A DNA stretch of 64,000 nt from Rufibacter psychrotolerans. Lineage in GTDB: Bacteria; Bacteroidota; Bacteroidia; Cytophagales; Hymenobacteraceae. The notes beneath the pieces are model-generated. The model did not search any database, had not been told where the DNA came from, and was given only the letters and a program-made list of their open reading frames with translations. Where the stretch lies: the NCBI RefSeq assembly GCF_016924645.1, contig NZ_JAFFJV010000022.1, positions 1 to 64,000 on the forward strand, read 5' to 3'. Below are positions 15,103 through 22,970 of the stretch, in pieces; position 1 is the stretch's first letter, and each line of letters begins with the position of its first letter. A program made the translations under genes and the position numbers.

Positions 15103-15585
15103 GTTTTCAGGGCCTTTTCCTCTATATAGCACCCATCTAATATTACATCAACCGCCTCGCCCAGTACAGATAACCTTTCTGCTTATCAACTTCCCCTGGC
15201 CTCTAACCCTGGCCGAACAGGTGCTGCGTGGCAAGTCTGGTGTCCTTTGCCATTCCTCATCAACGACCGCCCATTTTGAAATTTAGAAAGTCTGCCGGCT
15301 TTTTAGCGGCTTACCAGAATTGCCGAAGGCCTTTGGTTGTGTTCTAAAGCCCACCATTCCTGCCCTACAGGCCTGCCATTTTTCAAATCCAAGGAAAAGA
15401 TAATCTACAACAGAAAACATTTTCACCAAACTATCGTCATTACATTACAATCAATGCTTTACACAAACAACAAACTTAAGCACTAACTTTAAAGTACAAT
15501 TTAATTCTAGTATTGATGCAGTAACTTCGCCCTCTTTTTTCTAGTATAACTACTCAAAAGCCCTTAGCAATAGCGGTATGGAGTC
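15103..15585. other. Gene-free stretch, increasingly A/T-rich
   Basis: No gene is seen. Bases 15400-15585 are A/T-rich and hold a -7-like TAACTTCGC at 15522, upstream of the 72-residue ORF, without a matching -33 TTG. Confidence 0.4.
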
Positions 15586-15804
15586 ATGAAAGAGAAATGG
15601 AGGAAGATTAAGTTGGAACTGCATAATTTTAAGACGAATGCCAGGAAGATATTCAGACGTGGTTATGAAGACTTAACCATGCTGATCTACTATCATGACC
15701 TGAAAAACCAGTTCCAGCTTTTGATTGTGAACGCGAACAACTCGTTGCTGCTGGAAAAGGAAATTACCAGGGCAGAGGCTTTTAGGATCATTAACACCCG
15801 GTAA
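15586..15804 (+). CDS. Small hypothetical protein, 72 residues
   Basis: A basic N-terminal half (MKEKWRKIKLELHNFK, ARKIFRRGYEDL) is followed by a strand-rich region (LIYYHDLKNQFQLLIVNANNSLLLEKEI). GGAG lies 6 bases before the ATG and a strong terminator lies downstream. I recognise no family. The fold could be a small alpha/beta DNA- or membrane-associated protein, but that is a guess. Considered probable because it fills the only transcription unit-like space between its promoter-like box and terminator. Confidence 0.55.
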   Translation: MKEKWRKIKLELHNFKTNARKIFRRGYEDLTMLIYYHDLKNQFQLLIVNANNSLLLEKEITRAEAFRIINTR

Positions 15805-15865
15805 CCCCAAAACTGTACCCCGGCAGGGGCTAGCTATATAACCGGCGCAAGCCACCCGTAAACGA

Positions 15866-15898
15866 AAGGACCAACCCCCGGTTGGTCCTTCTTTTTTA
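15866..15898 (+). terminator. Strong terminator after the 72-residue ORF
   Basis: AAGGACCAACC (15866-15876) pairs perfectly with 15880-15890 around a CCC loop, followed by CTTTTTTATT. Confidence 0.88.
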
Positions 15899-15959
15899 TT
15901 CAGGCCTCCACTGCTCCGCTCCCTGCATCCTGCGCCGGTCCAGGGCCGTACCCCTTGCT

Positions 15960-17072
15960 ATGCACTCTTCTAGAAAATGGCTCCTTCTCCTGCTGGCCGG
16001 GTTATTCTCCTGCTCCTCCGCTGACACAGACCGGCGGTTAGAGACCTTGCCGGTAGCCAGCAGCCAAACCCCACTGGCTGTGGTGGCCTTGGGCTCCTGC
16101 AACTCGCAGGACCGCGACCAGCCCCTGTGGCGCGAAATCCTCAAGCACCAACCCCAGCTCTGGATCTGGCTGGGCGACAACATTTACGGCGACACCGATG
16201 ACATGCAGGTGCTCAGGGCCAAATACGAGAAGCAACTCCAGCACCCCGACTACCAGAAACTGCGGCAAACCGTACCGGTCATTGGCACCTGGGATGACCA
16301 TGATTACGGCCGCAACAACGCCGGAAAGGAATACAAGCACCGGGCCCAGAGCGCGCAGCTCTTCTGGGATTTCCTGGACGAGCCGCTCCACAGCCCCCGC
16401 CGGAAGCAGCGGGGCGTGTACAGTGCCCACACCTACGGGCCACCCGGCCAACAGGTGAAAGTGCTCCTGCTGGACGTACGCTACCACCGCGATTCACTTA
16501 AAGGCAAAGAGCCCACCTACCAGCCCAACCTGAAAGGCGACCTGCTGGGAGAAACCCAATGGCGCTGGCTGGAACGGGAACTGCGGACCAGCAAAGCCCA
16601 GTTCCACCTGATTGGGAGCGGCCTGCAGATCATTACCAATGAGCACGGGTATGAGCGGTGGGGCAATTTCCCCAAAGCCCGGGAAAGACTTTTCAACTTA
16701 ATTGCCAGGACCAAGGCCGCTAACGTGATTCTGCTCTCAGGAGACCGCCACTTTGCCGAGCTCTCCAAGATTTCATGGCCGGGCGTGCCCTACCCTATCT
16801 ATGACTTTACCAGCAGCGGGCTCACCCACTACTGGATGGGAGGCCTGGTGCACGAGCCCAACTCAGCCCGGGTGGGCCAGATGCAGGACAAGTTAAACTT
16901 CGGTGTTCTGCGTTTTCACTGGAACCAAACGCCGGCGGTGGTGGAGTTTGAGATACGGGGCCGCCACAATGAGCTGCACCAATTAATAAAGGTAGAGTAC
17001 GCGCTGCCCGCCCAAAATGCAGCAAACAAAGCAACCGCCAGCTCCCAGCCTCGCCAGTCCACTTCCCGCTAA
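15960..17072 (+). CDS. PhoD-like alkaline phosphatase family lipoprotein
   Basis: About 370 residues from MHSSRKWLLL. The lipobox LFSC places the acylated Cys at 18. The metallophosphatase core shows GSCN, WLGDNIYGDTDD, GTWDDHDYGRNNAG, LLDVRYHRD and LLSGDRHFAEL, the metal-binding set of the PhoD family. It probably hydrolyses phosphodiesters at the outer membrane or in the periplasm. An upstream ATG would include the terminator at 15866 and is rejected. Confidence 0.9.
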   Translation: MHSSRKWLLLLLAGLFSCSSADTDRRLETLPVASSQTPLAVVALGSCNSQDRDQPLWREILKHQPQLWIWLGDNIYGDTDDMQVLRAKYEKQLQHPDYQKLRQTVPVIGTWDDHDYGRNNAGKEYKHRAQSAQLFWDFLDEPLHSPRRKQRGVYSAHTYGPPGQQVKVLLLDVRYHRDSLKGKEPTYQPNLKGDLLGETQWRWLERELRTSKAQFHLIGSGLQIITNEHGYERWGNFPKARERLFNLIARTKAANVILLSGDRHFAELSKISWPGVPYPIYDFTSSGLTHYWMGGLVHEPNSARVGQMQDKLNFGVLRFHWNQTPAVVEFEIRGRHNELHQLIKVEYALPAQNAANKATASSQPRQSTSR

Positions 17073-17121
17073 AACGGCAGCGCCTGCGGAGAAAGACCTG
17101 CCGCAGGCGCTGCCGTTTTTA
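17071..17121 (+). terminator. Terminator of the PhoD-like gene
   Basis: AAAACGGCAGCGCCTGCGG pairs with 17101-17119 across an 11-base loop; T-run follows. It starts within the stop codon region of the gene. Confidence 0.85.
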
Positions 17122-17152
17122 GCCCAGATTTCGGGAAAACAGGCGCAAAAAC
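17115..17152. repeat. 36-bp palindromic repeat, copy 7
   Basis: Ends GTTTTT and AAAAAC, 38 bp measured outside to outside. It overlaps the T-tail of the terminator between convergent genes. Confidence 0.65.
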
Positions 17153-17157
17153 AGGAG

Positions 17158-17685
17158 TTATTTCTGGGGCTGCGCTATCTCTACTTCAATGGTGGCGGGC
17201 TGGTCCTCGGGGAAACGTTCCACGTAGAACTCTTTCAGTTTAAGGTTGTGCTCTTCTTCATAGTCAAAAAGGGCACCGTAGATGCGCTTGGGGGCAATGG
17301 TGATGCTGGCGTCAAGCTCGCCCCGCAGCACGGGCCGGCCGGCCGGCACCACCCGCACGCTGAACCCGGCGGGCAGGGAAGTGGTGTCCTGCACGGCCAC
17401 ACCAATAAACGCTTTAATGGTTTTAGTGTCGCGGCTGGGGTTGTTGTAGTAGATGCCGGCAAAGTCGCCGGTGAGTTGCTTTTGCTCTACGGCCTTGCCC
17501 ACTTCCTGGTACACCTGGCCCAGAGCCTCGGCATCGGTTTTGCCTTCATAGTACTTTCCGGCAATGAACAGTTGAGTAGAGGTGGTCTGGGTGACTTTCA
17601 CGTTTGTGAAACCGCCCATGTACGTGTACGCCACCAGGCCCAGCCCTGCTACTACCGCTAAAATGATTAAATACTTCTTCGTCAT
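17158..17685 (-). CDS. GyrI-like effector-binding domain protein, membrane-anchored
   Basis: A 175-residue protein with an N-terminal hydrophobic helix (YLIILAVVAGLGLVAYTYMGG, residues 5-24) and a soluble domain resembling GyrI/AraC-effector-binding folds (GKYYEGKTDAEALGQVYQEV, GIYYNNPSRD, GFSVRVVPAG, EFYVERFPED). Such domains bind small amphipathic molecules. The helix could anchor it at the membrane. Ligand unknown. Confidence 0.7.
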   Translation of the reverse strand: MTKKYLIILAVVAGLGLVAYTYMGGFTNVKVTQTTSTQLFIAGKYYEGKTDAEALGQVYQEVGKAVEQKQLTGDFAGIYYNNPSRDTKTIKAFIGVAVQDTTSLPAGFSVRVVPAGRPVLRGELDASITIAPKRIYGALFDYEEEHNLKLKEFYVERFPEDQPATIEVEIAQPQK

Positions 17686-17734
17686 TGGGGTTACTCTAAT
17701 GCGCTTTTCTCTGATGCCGGCCCAACCTGCGCCG

Positions 17735-17770
17735 GTTTTGCGGCTGTTTTCACTAAATCGGCCTTAAAAC
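17735..17770. repeat. 36-bp palindromic repeat, copy 8
   Basis: GTTTTGCGGC at left and GGCCTTAAAAC at right. Lies between two minus-strand genes. Confidence 0.75.
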
Positions 17771-17778
17771 GGGCGCTG

Positions 17779-19545
17779 TTACACAAAGTTCTTGTACTGC
17801 ATTTCGTGCAGTTGGGCGTAGTAGCCGCCGGTCTGCAGGAGTTGCTCGTGGGTGCCGCTCTCCTTTATCTCGCCGCGGTCCAACACAATAATGTTGTCGG
17901 CTTTCTGGATGGTGGAGAGGCGGTGGGCGATCACAATGGAGGTACGGCCCTGCATGAGCTGCGAAATGGCAAACTGAATCAGCTCCTCGGTCTCGGAGTC
18001 TACGCTGGAGGTGGCTTCGTCCAGGATGATGATCTTGGGGTCGTACACCATGGCGCGCACAAACGAGATCAGTTGCCGCTGGCCCACCGAGAGCGTGGCC
18101 CCGCGTTCCATTACGTTGTAGTGCAGCCCGCCGGGCAGGCGCTCAATAAAGCGGTCGGCGCCCACCAGGCGGGCCGCCTCCCACATCTGGGCCTCAGTGA
18201 TGTCTTTGTTGCCCAAACTGATGTTGTCGGCGATGGTGCCCGAGAACAGGAACACGTCCTGCAGCACCACGCCAATGTGCCGGCGCAGCACCTCCAGGTC
18301 GTACTCCTTCACGTCGCGGCCGTCTACCTTAATGGTGCCTTTGTTGATCTCGTAGAAGCGGCTCAGCAGGTTGATGATGGAGGTTTTGCCCGCGCCCGTG
18401 GCCCCCACCAACGCTACGGTCTGGCCCGGCTGCACCTGAAACGAAATGCCCTTCAGGACCCAGTCTTCGTCATTGTAGGCAAACCACACGTTCTCAAACG
18501 CCACGCCGCCCTTGATGGTGGCCGGCGCGTGGGTGCCCGAGTCTGAGATCATCTCTTTGCTCTCCAGCAGGCGCATGATGCGCTCAGAGCTCACCACGCC
18601 CAGCTGCAGGGTGTTGAAGCGGTCGGCAATCTGGCGGATGGGCCGAAAGAACATGCCAATGTACATGATAAAGGCAATGAGCGAGCCCAGCGTCACCGTG
18701 TCCTGAATCACGCCCTTGGCCCCGTACCACACCAGCAAACCCGTTCCGGCCGCGCCGATGACCTCGGCTACCGGAAAGTACACCGAGTAATACAGCACCG
18801 ATTTAATGTTGGCCCGGGTGTGCTCTTTGTTGATGGCCTGGAATTTCTTCATCTCGCGGGCCTCATTGTTGAAGATCTGCACCACCATCATGCCCGTGAG
18901 GTGCTCCTGTACAAACGCGTTCAGCTTGGCCACCGCGCCGCGCACCTCCTGGAACGAGGCTTTCACCTTCTCCTTGAAAATGTAGGTGCTGATGATGAGC
19001 AGCGGAAACATGGAAAGGCTCACCAGCGTGAGTTTCCAGTCAATCCAGAACATGTAGATGAGGATGAAGATCAACTGGAGCACATCGCCAATCATGGCGG
19101 CCAGGCCTTCAGAGAACACGTCAGACAGCGTTTCCACGTCGCTCACGTTGCGGGTCACCAGCGTACCAATGGGCGTTCGGTCATAGAACTTGAGCCTGAG
19201 TTTGAGGATGTGCTCATAGAGCTTCACCCTAATGTCGCGCACCACGTACTGCCCCAGCCAGCCCGCAAAGTAGGTGTGAAAGTAAGACACCACCGTGTGG
19301 GCCACCAGCAGCACAATGAGCCACATGAACATGCGGTTCACCCCCTGCCAGTTGTACTGCAGGATCTGTTTGTCTACCATTTCCTGGATGAGGAACGGCC
19401 TAATGGTAGCCAGAACGGCCGAGGCCACGGTTAAAAAAGTCACCAGATAGAAAATCTTCTGGTACGGTTTCACAAACCGGAATATCTTGCGCAGCACTTC
19501 CCAGTCAAATGCACTCCCGGTTTTGCTGCCTCCTATTTCACTCAT
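17779..19545 (-). CDS. MsbA-like ABC exporter (fused permease-ATPase)
   Basis: A 588-residue half-transporter. Residues 30-320 hold six transmembrane helices (for example IFYLVTFLTVASAVLATI and LIFILIYMFWIDW) with the intracellular loop DVETLSDVFSEGL. The ATPase half has Walker A LVGATGAGKTS, signature LSVGQRQLI, Walker B IIILDEATSSVD and the switch His in VIAHRLSTI. The signature has Val in place of the usual Gly, as in many lipid or multidrug exporters of this type. Functions as a homo- or heterodimer, exporting lipids or drugs. Substrate cannot be told. Confidence 0.92.
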   Translation of the reverse strand: MSEIGGSKTGSAFDWEVLRKIFRFVKPYQKIFYLVTFLTVASAVLATIRPFLIQEMVDKQILQYNWQGVNRMFMWLIVLLVAHTVVSYFHTYFAGWLGQYVVRDIRVKLYEHILKLRLKFYDRTPIGTLVTRNVSDVETLSDVFSEGLAAMIGDVLQLIFILIYMFWIDWKLTLVSLSMFPLLIISTYIFKEKVKASFQEVRGAVAKLNAFVQEHLTGMMVVQIFNNEAREMKKFQAINKEHTRANIKSVLYYSVYFPVAEVIGAAGTGLLVWYGAKGVIQDTVTLGSLIAFIMYIGMFFRPIRQIADRFNTLQLGVVSSERIMRLLESKEMISDSGTHAPATIKGGVAFENVWFAYNDEDWVLKGISFQVQPGQTVALVGATGAGKTSIINLLSRFYEINKGTIKVDGRDVKEYDLEVLRRHIGVVLQDVFLFSGTIADNISLGNKDITEAQMWEAARLVGADRFIERLPGGLHYNVMERGATLSVGQRQLISFVRAMVYDPKIIILDEATSSVDSETEELIQFAISQLMQGRTSIVIAHRLSTIQKADNIIVLDRGEIKESGTHEQLLQTGGYYAQLHEMQYKNFV

Positions 19546-19628
19546 GTATAGATTTTCTAGTTTTGAATGGCTGCTACTGCTAACGTAGAATACGCCCCGG
19601 CAGGTGCAGCACTTCGCGGGCTTACGTG

Positions 19629-19664
19629 GTTTCGGGCCTGTTTTTCAGGAAACAAGCCTAAAAC
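19629..19664. repeat. 36-bp palindromic repeat, copy 9
   Basis: GTTTCGGGCC start, AAGCCTAAAAC end. Upstream of the exporter gene. Confidence 0.75.
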
Positions 19665-19796
19665 CAAACTCCGCTTCCTGCCACAAAAGTACGCAATAAA
19701 CCCCGCACTCACGGGATATTGACAAGCCCGCCCTTTGAAGCAAAGTAACTTGGCTTTTTCTGCAGCTTAAGCCCATCTGCTCCCCTTAGAAGACCC

Positions 19797-19832
19797 GTTT
19801 ACCAGCCGTTTCCCTAAAAACAGCCCTGAAAT
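19797..19832. repeat. 36-bp palindromic repeat, copy 10
   Basis: GTTTACCAGCC to GCCCTGAAAT; its last base touches the truA stop codon. Confidence 0.6.
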
Positions 19833-20644
19833 TAATTGTTCTGCCGGCCCGGGCCGCTGCTTGACTCCATGGCGAACTGGTGGAACAGCTCCTGCTGCTG
19901 CTCAAAATACCCTTCTGGATATTCCACGCGGTGCAGGAACAAACCCTCCGCGGGAGCGGCCCCGCTGGCCAGGCTTCGGTCTTGCTGTTCTATCACCTGC
20001 CGGAACTGCGGCACCGTCAGCTTGCCCTTGCCCACGTCCAGCAAGGTGCCCACCACCAGCCGCACCATGCCGCGCAAAAACCGATTGGCCTTGATGGTGA
20101 AGATGAGCAAACTGCCCTCCTGGCGCCAGTGGGCCTCGGTGATGGTGCAGCGGTAGTGTTTGGTGTCGCCTTTCACCTTAGAGAACGTGGTAAAGTCTTC
20201 CAGTTGCAACAGGGCCTGCGCAGCCTCGTTCATCTGGGCCTCGTCTGGCTTTCTGGAAAGGTAATAGGCATGCCCCACCAGGAAGGGGTTCTTCTCTAGC
20301 GTGATGCGGTACTCATACGTACGACTGATGGCATCAAAGCGGGTGTGCGCCTGGGGACCTACGGGCAGCACCTGGCCCACGGCCAGGTCTGGCGGCAGAA
20401 TGCGGTTGAGCCTATGCCGGATTTCCTGCGATGGCAGTACCTGCGGCAGGTCTACGTGCACCCACTGCTGGGTGGCGTGTACGCCGGTATCGGTGCGGCC
20501 GCTGCCCACGGTCTCTACCAGGGGTACCCTGAACACCTTGCGCAGGCAGTCGTCTAGCACGGCCTGCACCGTGAGGGCATTGGGTTGTACCTGCCAGCCA
20601 TGGAACCGGGTTCCGTCATAGGTCACTTCAAGAAAATACCGCAT
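19832..20644 (-). CDS. truA: tRNA pseudouridine(38-40) synthase TruA
   Basis: About 270 residues from MRYFLEVTYDG. The catalytic Asp52 lies in VGSGRTDTGVHA, and the family motif FHGWQVQP and the C-terminal NRFLRGMVRLVVGTLLDVGKG are intact. It isomerises U38-U40 in the anticodon arm of many tRNAs. The start is set by the motif MRYFLEVTYDG and by the promoter box right upstream; the longer frame to 20698 crosses that box. Confidence 0.96.
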   Translation of the reverse strand: MRYFLEVTYDGTRFHGWQVQPNALTVQAVLDDCLRKVFRVPLVETVGSGRTDTGVHATQQWVHVDLPQVLPSQEIRHRLNRILPPDLAVGQVLPVGPQAHTRFDAISRTYEYRITLEKNPFLVGHAYYLSRKPDEAQMNEAAQALLQLEDFTTFSKVKGDTKHYRCTITEAHWRQEGSLLIFTIKANRFLRGMVRLVVGTLLDVGKGKLTVPQFRQVIEQQDRSLASGAAPAEGLFLHRVEYPEGYFEQQQELFHQFAMESSSGPGRQNN

Positions 20645-20649
20645 GGGCG

Positions 20650-20657
20650 CAAAGATA
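20650..20657 (-). promoter_or_regulatory. -7 box of truA
   Basis: TATCTTTG followed by CGCCCATG on the minus strand. The start codon lies 5 bases after the box, so the mRNA would be leaderless or nearly so. No TTG at the -33 position. Confidence 0.5.
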
Positions 20658-20710
20658 CGAAATGGCGCGCGGAGTCTTGGGCTACGCGTACGGGACACGT
20701 AAGCGGCGGC

Positions 20711-20746
20711 GTTTTGGCCCCGTTTGCCGGAAATCGGGCCGAAATC
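20711..20746. repeat. 36-bp palindromic repeat, copy 11
   Basis: GTTTTGGCCCC to GGGCCGAAATC. Upstream of truA. Confidence 0.7.
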
Positions 20747-20773
20747 AGGGCTGGGCGTGGGGACAGCAACAAA

Positions 20774-20800
20774 AAACGGCCCCTGTGAGGGGCCGTTCCT
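20774..20800 (-). terminator. Terminator of the coiled-coil gene
   Basis: AACGGCCCC and GGGGCCGTT around TGTGA at 20775-20797; on the minus strand it is followed by TTTTTTG. Confidence 0.75.
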
Positions 20801-20831
20801 TCTAGATATGGCGTGTGCGCAGCTCTGGGGC

Positions 20832-21275
20832 TTACAGCATCACCAGCGACGATGCGCTACGGGCCGCTTCCCACTTGGCTTGCCGCTGGTCACGGTCGCG
20901 CTCAAACCGTTCTTTCAGGGCTTGCTGTTCGCGCTCGTAGTCGGCTTTCAGTTCGGCCTGCTCGCGCACGAAATCACTCTGGGAGTTGCCGCGCTTGGCG
21001 TACTTGTCGCTGAGCTGGTGCTGCTTGCGGTTGTACTTCAGCTTCAAGCGGCTCTGGTCCAGCTCGTACTTCTCCTTGGCCCGGGCCAGGGCCCGCTGGT
21101 AATTCTCATCGGTTCTGGCAACTTTGGCCAGGGCTTTGGCGCGTTTTTTCTCCGCCTTGGCGGCTTGCTTGTCTTTTACTATGCCTGCCCTGGTAACGGT
21201 TGGGGTCTGGGCAAGGGCTGCCTCGCCACCCAACAACAGCAATCCTGCTAAACTGAATAAGAGTAACCGTTTCAT
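20832..21275 (-). CDS. Secreted coiled-coil protein of unknown function
   Basis: About 147 residues from MKRLLLFSLAG. A signal peptide (LLLFSLAGLLLLGGEAALA) is followed by a highly charged, uninterrupted helical region rich in Lys, Arg, Glu and Ala (DKQAAKAEKKRAKALAKV, KADYEREQQALKERFERDRD). It should be a periplasmic coiled coil. I recognise no family. The frame upstream of 21275 lacks features. Confidence 0.7.
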   Translation of the reverse strand: MKRLLLFSLAGLLLLGGEAALAQTPTVTRAGIVKDKQAAKAEKKRAKALAKVARTDENYQRALARAKEKYELDQSRLKLKYNRKQHQLSDKYAKRGNSQSDFVREQAELKADYEREQQALKERFERDRDQRQAKWEAARSASSLVML

Positions 21276-21482
21276 GATTGTACGCGTTTTGTTAAGACCT
21301 GGAATTACAACGTTCATGCCAAAATAGCCCCCATTTGGGGGAATACCTAGGCCGGCTAACCGGCAATTGCGCCCCAGGCCTGCTCTGCGGCCGCTAACCC
21401 GCTTTCTCTCAAGCTGCTACGCCGTGCTTTTTTTATGGTCCCTGCCCTGCCCCGGGAACAGCACGTATTGACAAGTTTTGTG

Positions 21483-21490
21483 TAGTTTTG
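21483..21490 (+). promoter_or_regulatory. -7 box of the DUF4293 gene
   Basis: TAGTTTTGC lies 27 bases before the ATG. A TTGACA at 21468 is too close to be a regular -33 element. Confidence 0.45.
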
Positions 21491-21517
21491 CGCCCAATAC
21501 CGAAACGTAAAATCTAT

Positions 21518-21985
21518 ATGATACAAAGAGTCCAGAGCGTTTTCCTGTTCCTGATTGTAGTAGCCATGGTGACCATGTTCTTTGTGCCCATCTGGGCCAA
21601 GACCAACCCCGCTGATAACCAGGAGTATGTACTGAACGCCTACAAACTAGGCCCCGTGGAGGGCGCCGCTTCCTCTAACACCATTGTGATCGCCATCCTG
21701 GCGGGAGTAGCCGGCCTGATTGCCCTGTATGAGATTTTCCAGTATAAGAGCCGCCTGACCCAAATGAAACTGGGCATGCTGAACTCCCTGGTAATGGCCG
21801 CTCTTATGGGCTGCGCCTTCTACTTTTCGTCTTACGTGGGCGAGGACCTGGTGAAAACCACCACCCAGGGCGAGTACCTGTCAGGGTTTTACCTACCGGC
21901 CGTGGGGCTGTTCCTGAACGTGCTGGCCAACCGCTTCATCAAGCGCGACGAGGACCTGGTGCGCTCCATGGACCGCCTTCGGTAA
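21518..21985 (+). CDS. DUF4293 family membrane protein
   Basis: About 155 residues from MIQRVQSVFLFLIVVAMV. Four transmembrane helices can be seen: residues 7-26, about 53-73, 85-105 and 124-140. The opening MIQRxQSVFL and the FFVPIW segment are typical of DUF4293, a family almost confined to Bacteroidota with no known function. Confidence 0.88.
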   Translation: MIQRVQSVFLFLIVVAMVTMFFVPIWAKTNPADNQEYVLNAYKLGPVEGAASSNTIVIAILAGVAGLIALYEIFQYKSRLTQMKLGMLNSLVMAALMGCAFYFSSYVGEDLVKTTTQGEYLSGFYLPAVGLFLNVLANRFIKRDEDLVRSMDRLR

Positions 21986-22044
21986 GACCAGGCGCCAAAT
22001 GCCAGGCCCCTGCGCCAATCGGAAGTACTCACAGAAGCAACCCC

Positions 22045-22091
22045 AAAACAGCATCGGCTCCGTTTACCCAAACGGAGCCGATGCTGTTTTT
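22045..22091. terminator. Bidirectional terminator, 21-bp perfect stem
   Basis: 22045-22065 pairs perfectly with 22070-22090 around ACCC, and both sides are A/T-tailed. It lies between convergent genes. Confidence 0.9.
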
Positions 22092-22121
22092 AAGCCACTT
22101 TGGGCTAAGCAGCCCAAAATC
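22086..22121. repeat. 36-bp palindromic repeat, copy 12
   Basis: GTTTTTAAGCC to GCCCAAAATC; overlaps the T-tail of the preceding terminator. Confidence 0.6.
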
Positions 22122-22132
22122 TGCGTGCGGCC

Positions 22133-22819
22133 CTATCGCCTATAGAGAAAATCCTGCATTTCGCGCTTGCTGCCAGAGAAGTCAAAGGCATCGAACACGC
22201 GGCTGAACTTGTTTCGGTCACAGACATAGTCATAGGCGAATTTAGCCAACGCCACCTTGCGGTCTTCAAACGTCAGGGCTTTCAAGAGCAGGTACAAATC
22301 CTCGGTCATGATGCCTCCGGCTACTTTGATCTCACCTTTGGCAATTTCCAGCCGCCTATCGTCAAAGCCTTCTTCTTTCATAAACCGGAGCACGCGGTCC
22401 ACGTCTTCCGGCTCCATCACGGAACGGCACACATCCCGGCCATAAGAATCTGAGGGCGGAACAGGGCGGGACAAAGGCAGTTCCTCTACTTTACGCAACA
22501 CCAAAGGAAAGCCTCTGCGTGATGGCTCCAGTACAAAGACCGTCTCGTAGTTGGCAGACAAGATCACTTCGGCGTTGAGGTTCTGGGTTCTGCGGCCGCG
22601 CATGAGCACGCGTATGTTCAGCTGGTGCCTGCCGGCGGGCAGATGATCCACGGCTACCCGGTTAGAGGCCACCGGATTAATGATACGCCCTCCTACGGCC
22701 AGTTGAAAGAGTTCGCCGCGCTGGCTTTCCACCAGAAGGGCCGCTTCAGGAACTATCTGCGCCTGCAAAGCCTGGGCGAAGAATAGCAAAAGAAAACCGA
22801 GAAAGTAGATTCGTTTCAT
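22133..22819 (-). CDS. DUF4476 domain-containing secreted protein
   Basis: A 228-residue protein. Signal peptide MKRIYFLGFLLLFFAQALQA, then a beta-rich region (about 30-105) and a C-terminal DUF4476 helical domain (FMKEEGFDDRRLEIAK, LYLLLKALTFEDRKVALAKFAYDYV, DRNKFSRVFDAFDFSGSK). Family members are exported Bacteroidota proteins without assigned role. Its two-part build, strand domain plus helical repeat, matches the family. Confidence 0.83.
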   Translation of the reverse strand: MKRIYFLGFLLLFFAQALQAQIVPEAALLVESQRGELFQLAVGGRIINPVASNRVAVDHLPAGRHQLNIRVLMRGRRTQNLNAEVILSANYETVFVLEPSRRGFPLVLRKVEELPLSRPVPPSDSYGRDVCRSVMEPEDVDRVLRFMKEEGFDDRRLEIAKGEIKVAGGIMTEDLYLLLKALTFEDRKVALAKFAYDYVCDRNKFSRVFDAFDFSGSKREMQDFLYRR

Positions 22820-22897
22820 AACGGTACTAGATAAGTGATATACGGACCTAATTCCAATATTGTGCCAAACCTATATTTAAAAGAAAGATTCCTTTCC

Positions 22898-22933
22898 GTT
22901 TCAAGGCCGTTTTGTGAGAAACAGCTCTAAAAC
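22898..22933. repeat. 36-bp palindromic repeat, copy 13
   Basis: GTTTCAAGGCC to CTCTAAAAC, lengthened by flanking arms GATTCCTTTC and GAAAGGAATC. Between purM 3' end and the DUF4476 start. Confidence 0.75.
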
Positions 22934-22970
22934 AGAAAGGAATCCCTTTTTGGTTACTTATTTTGGCGGC

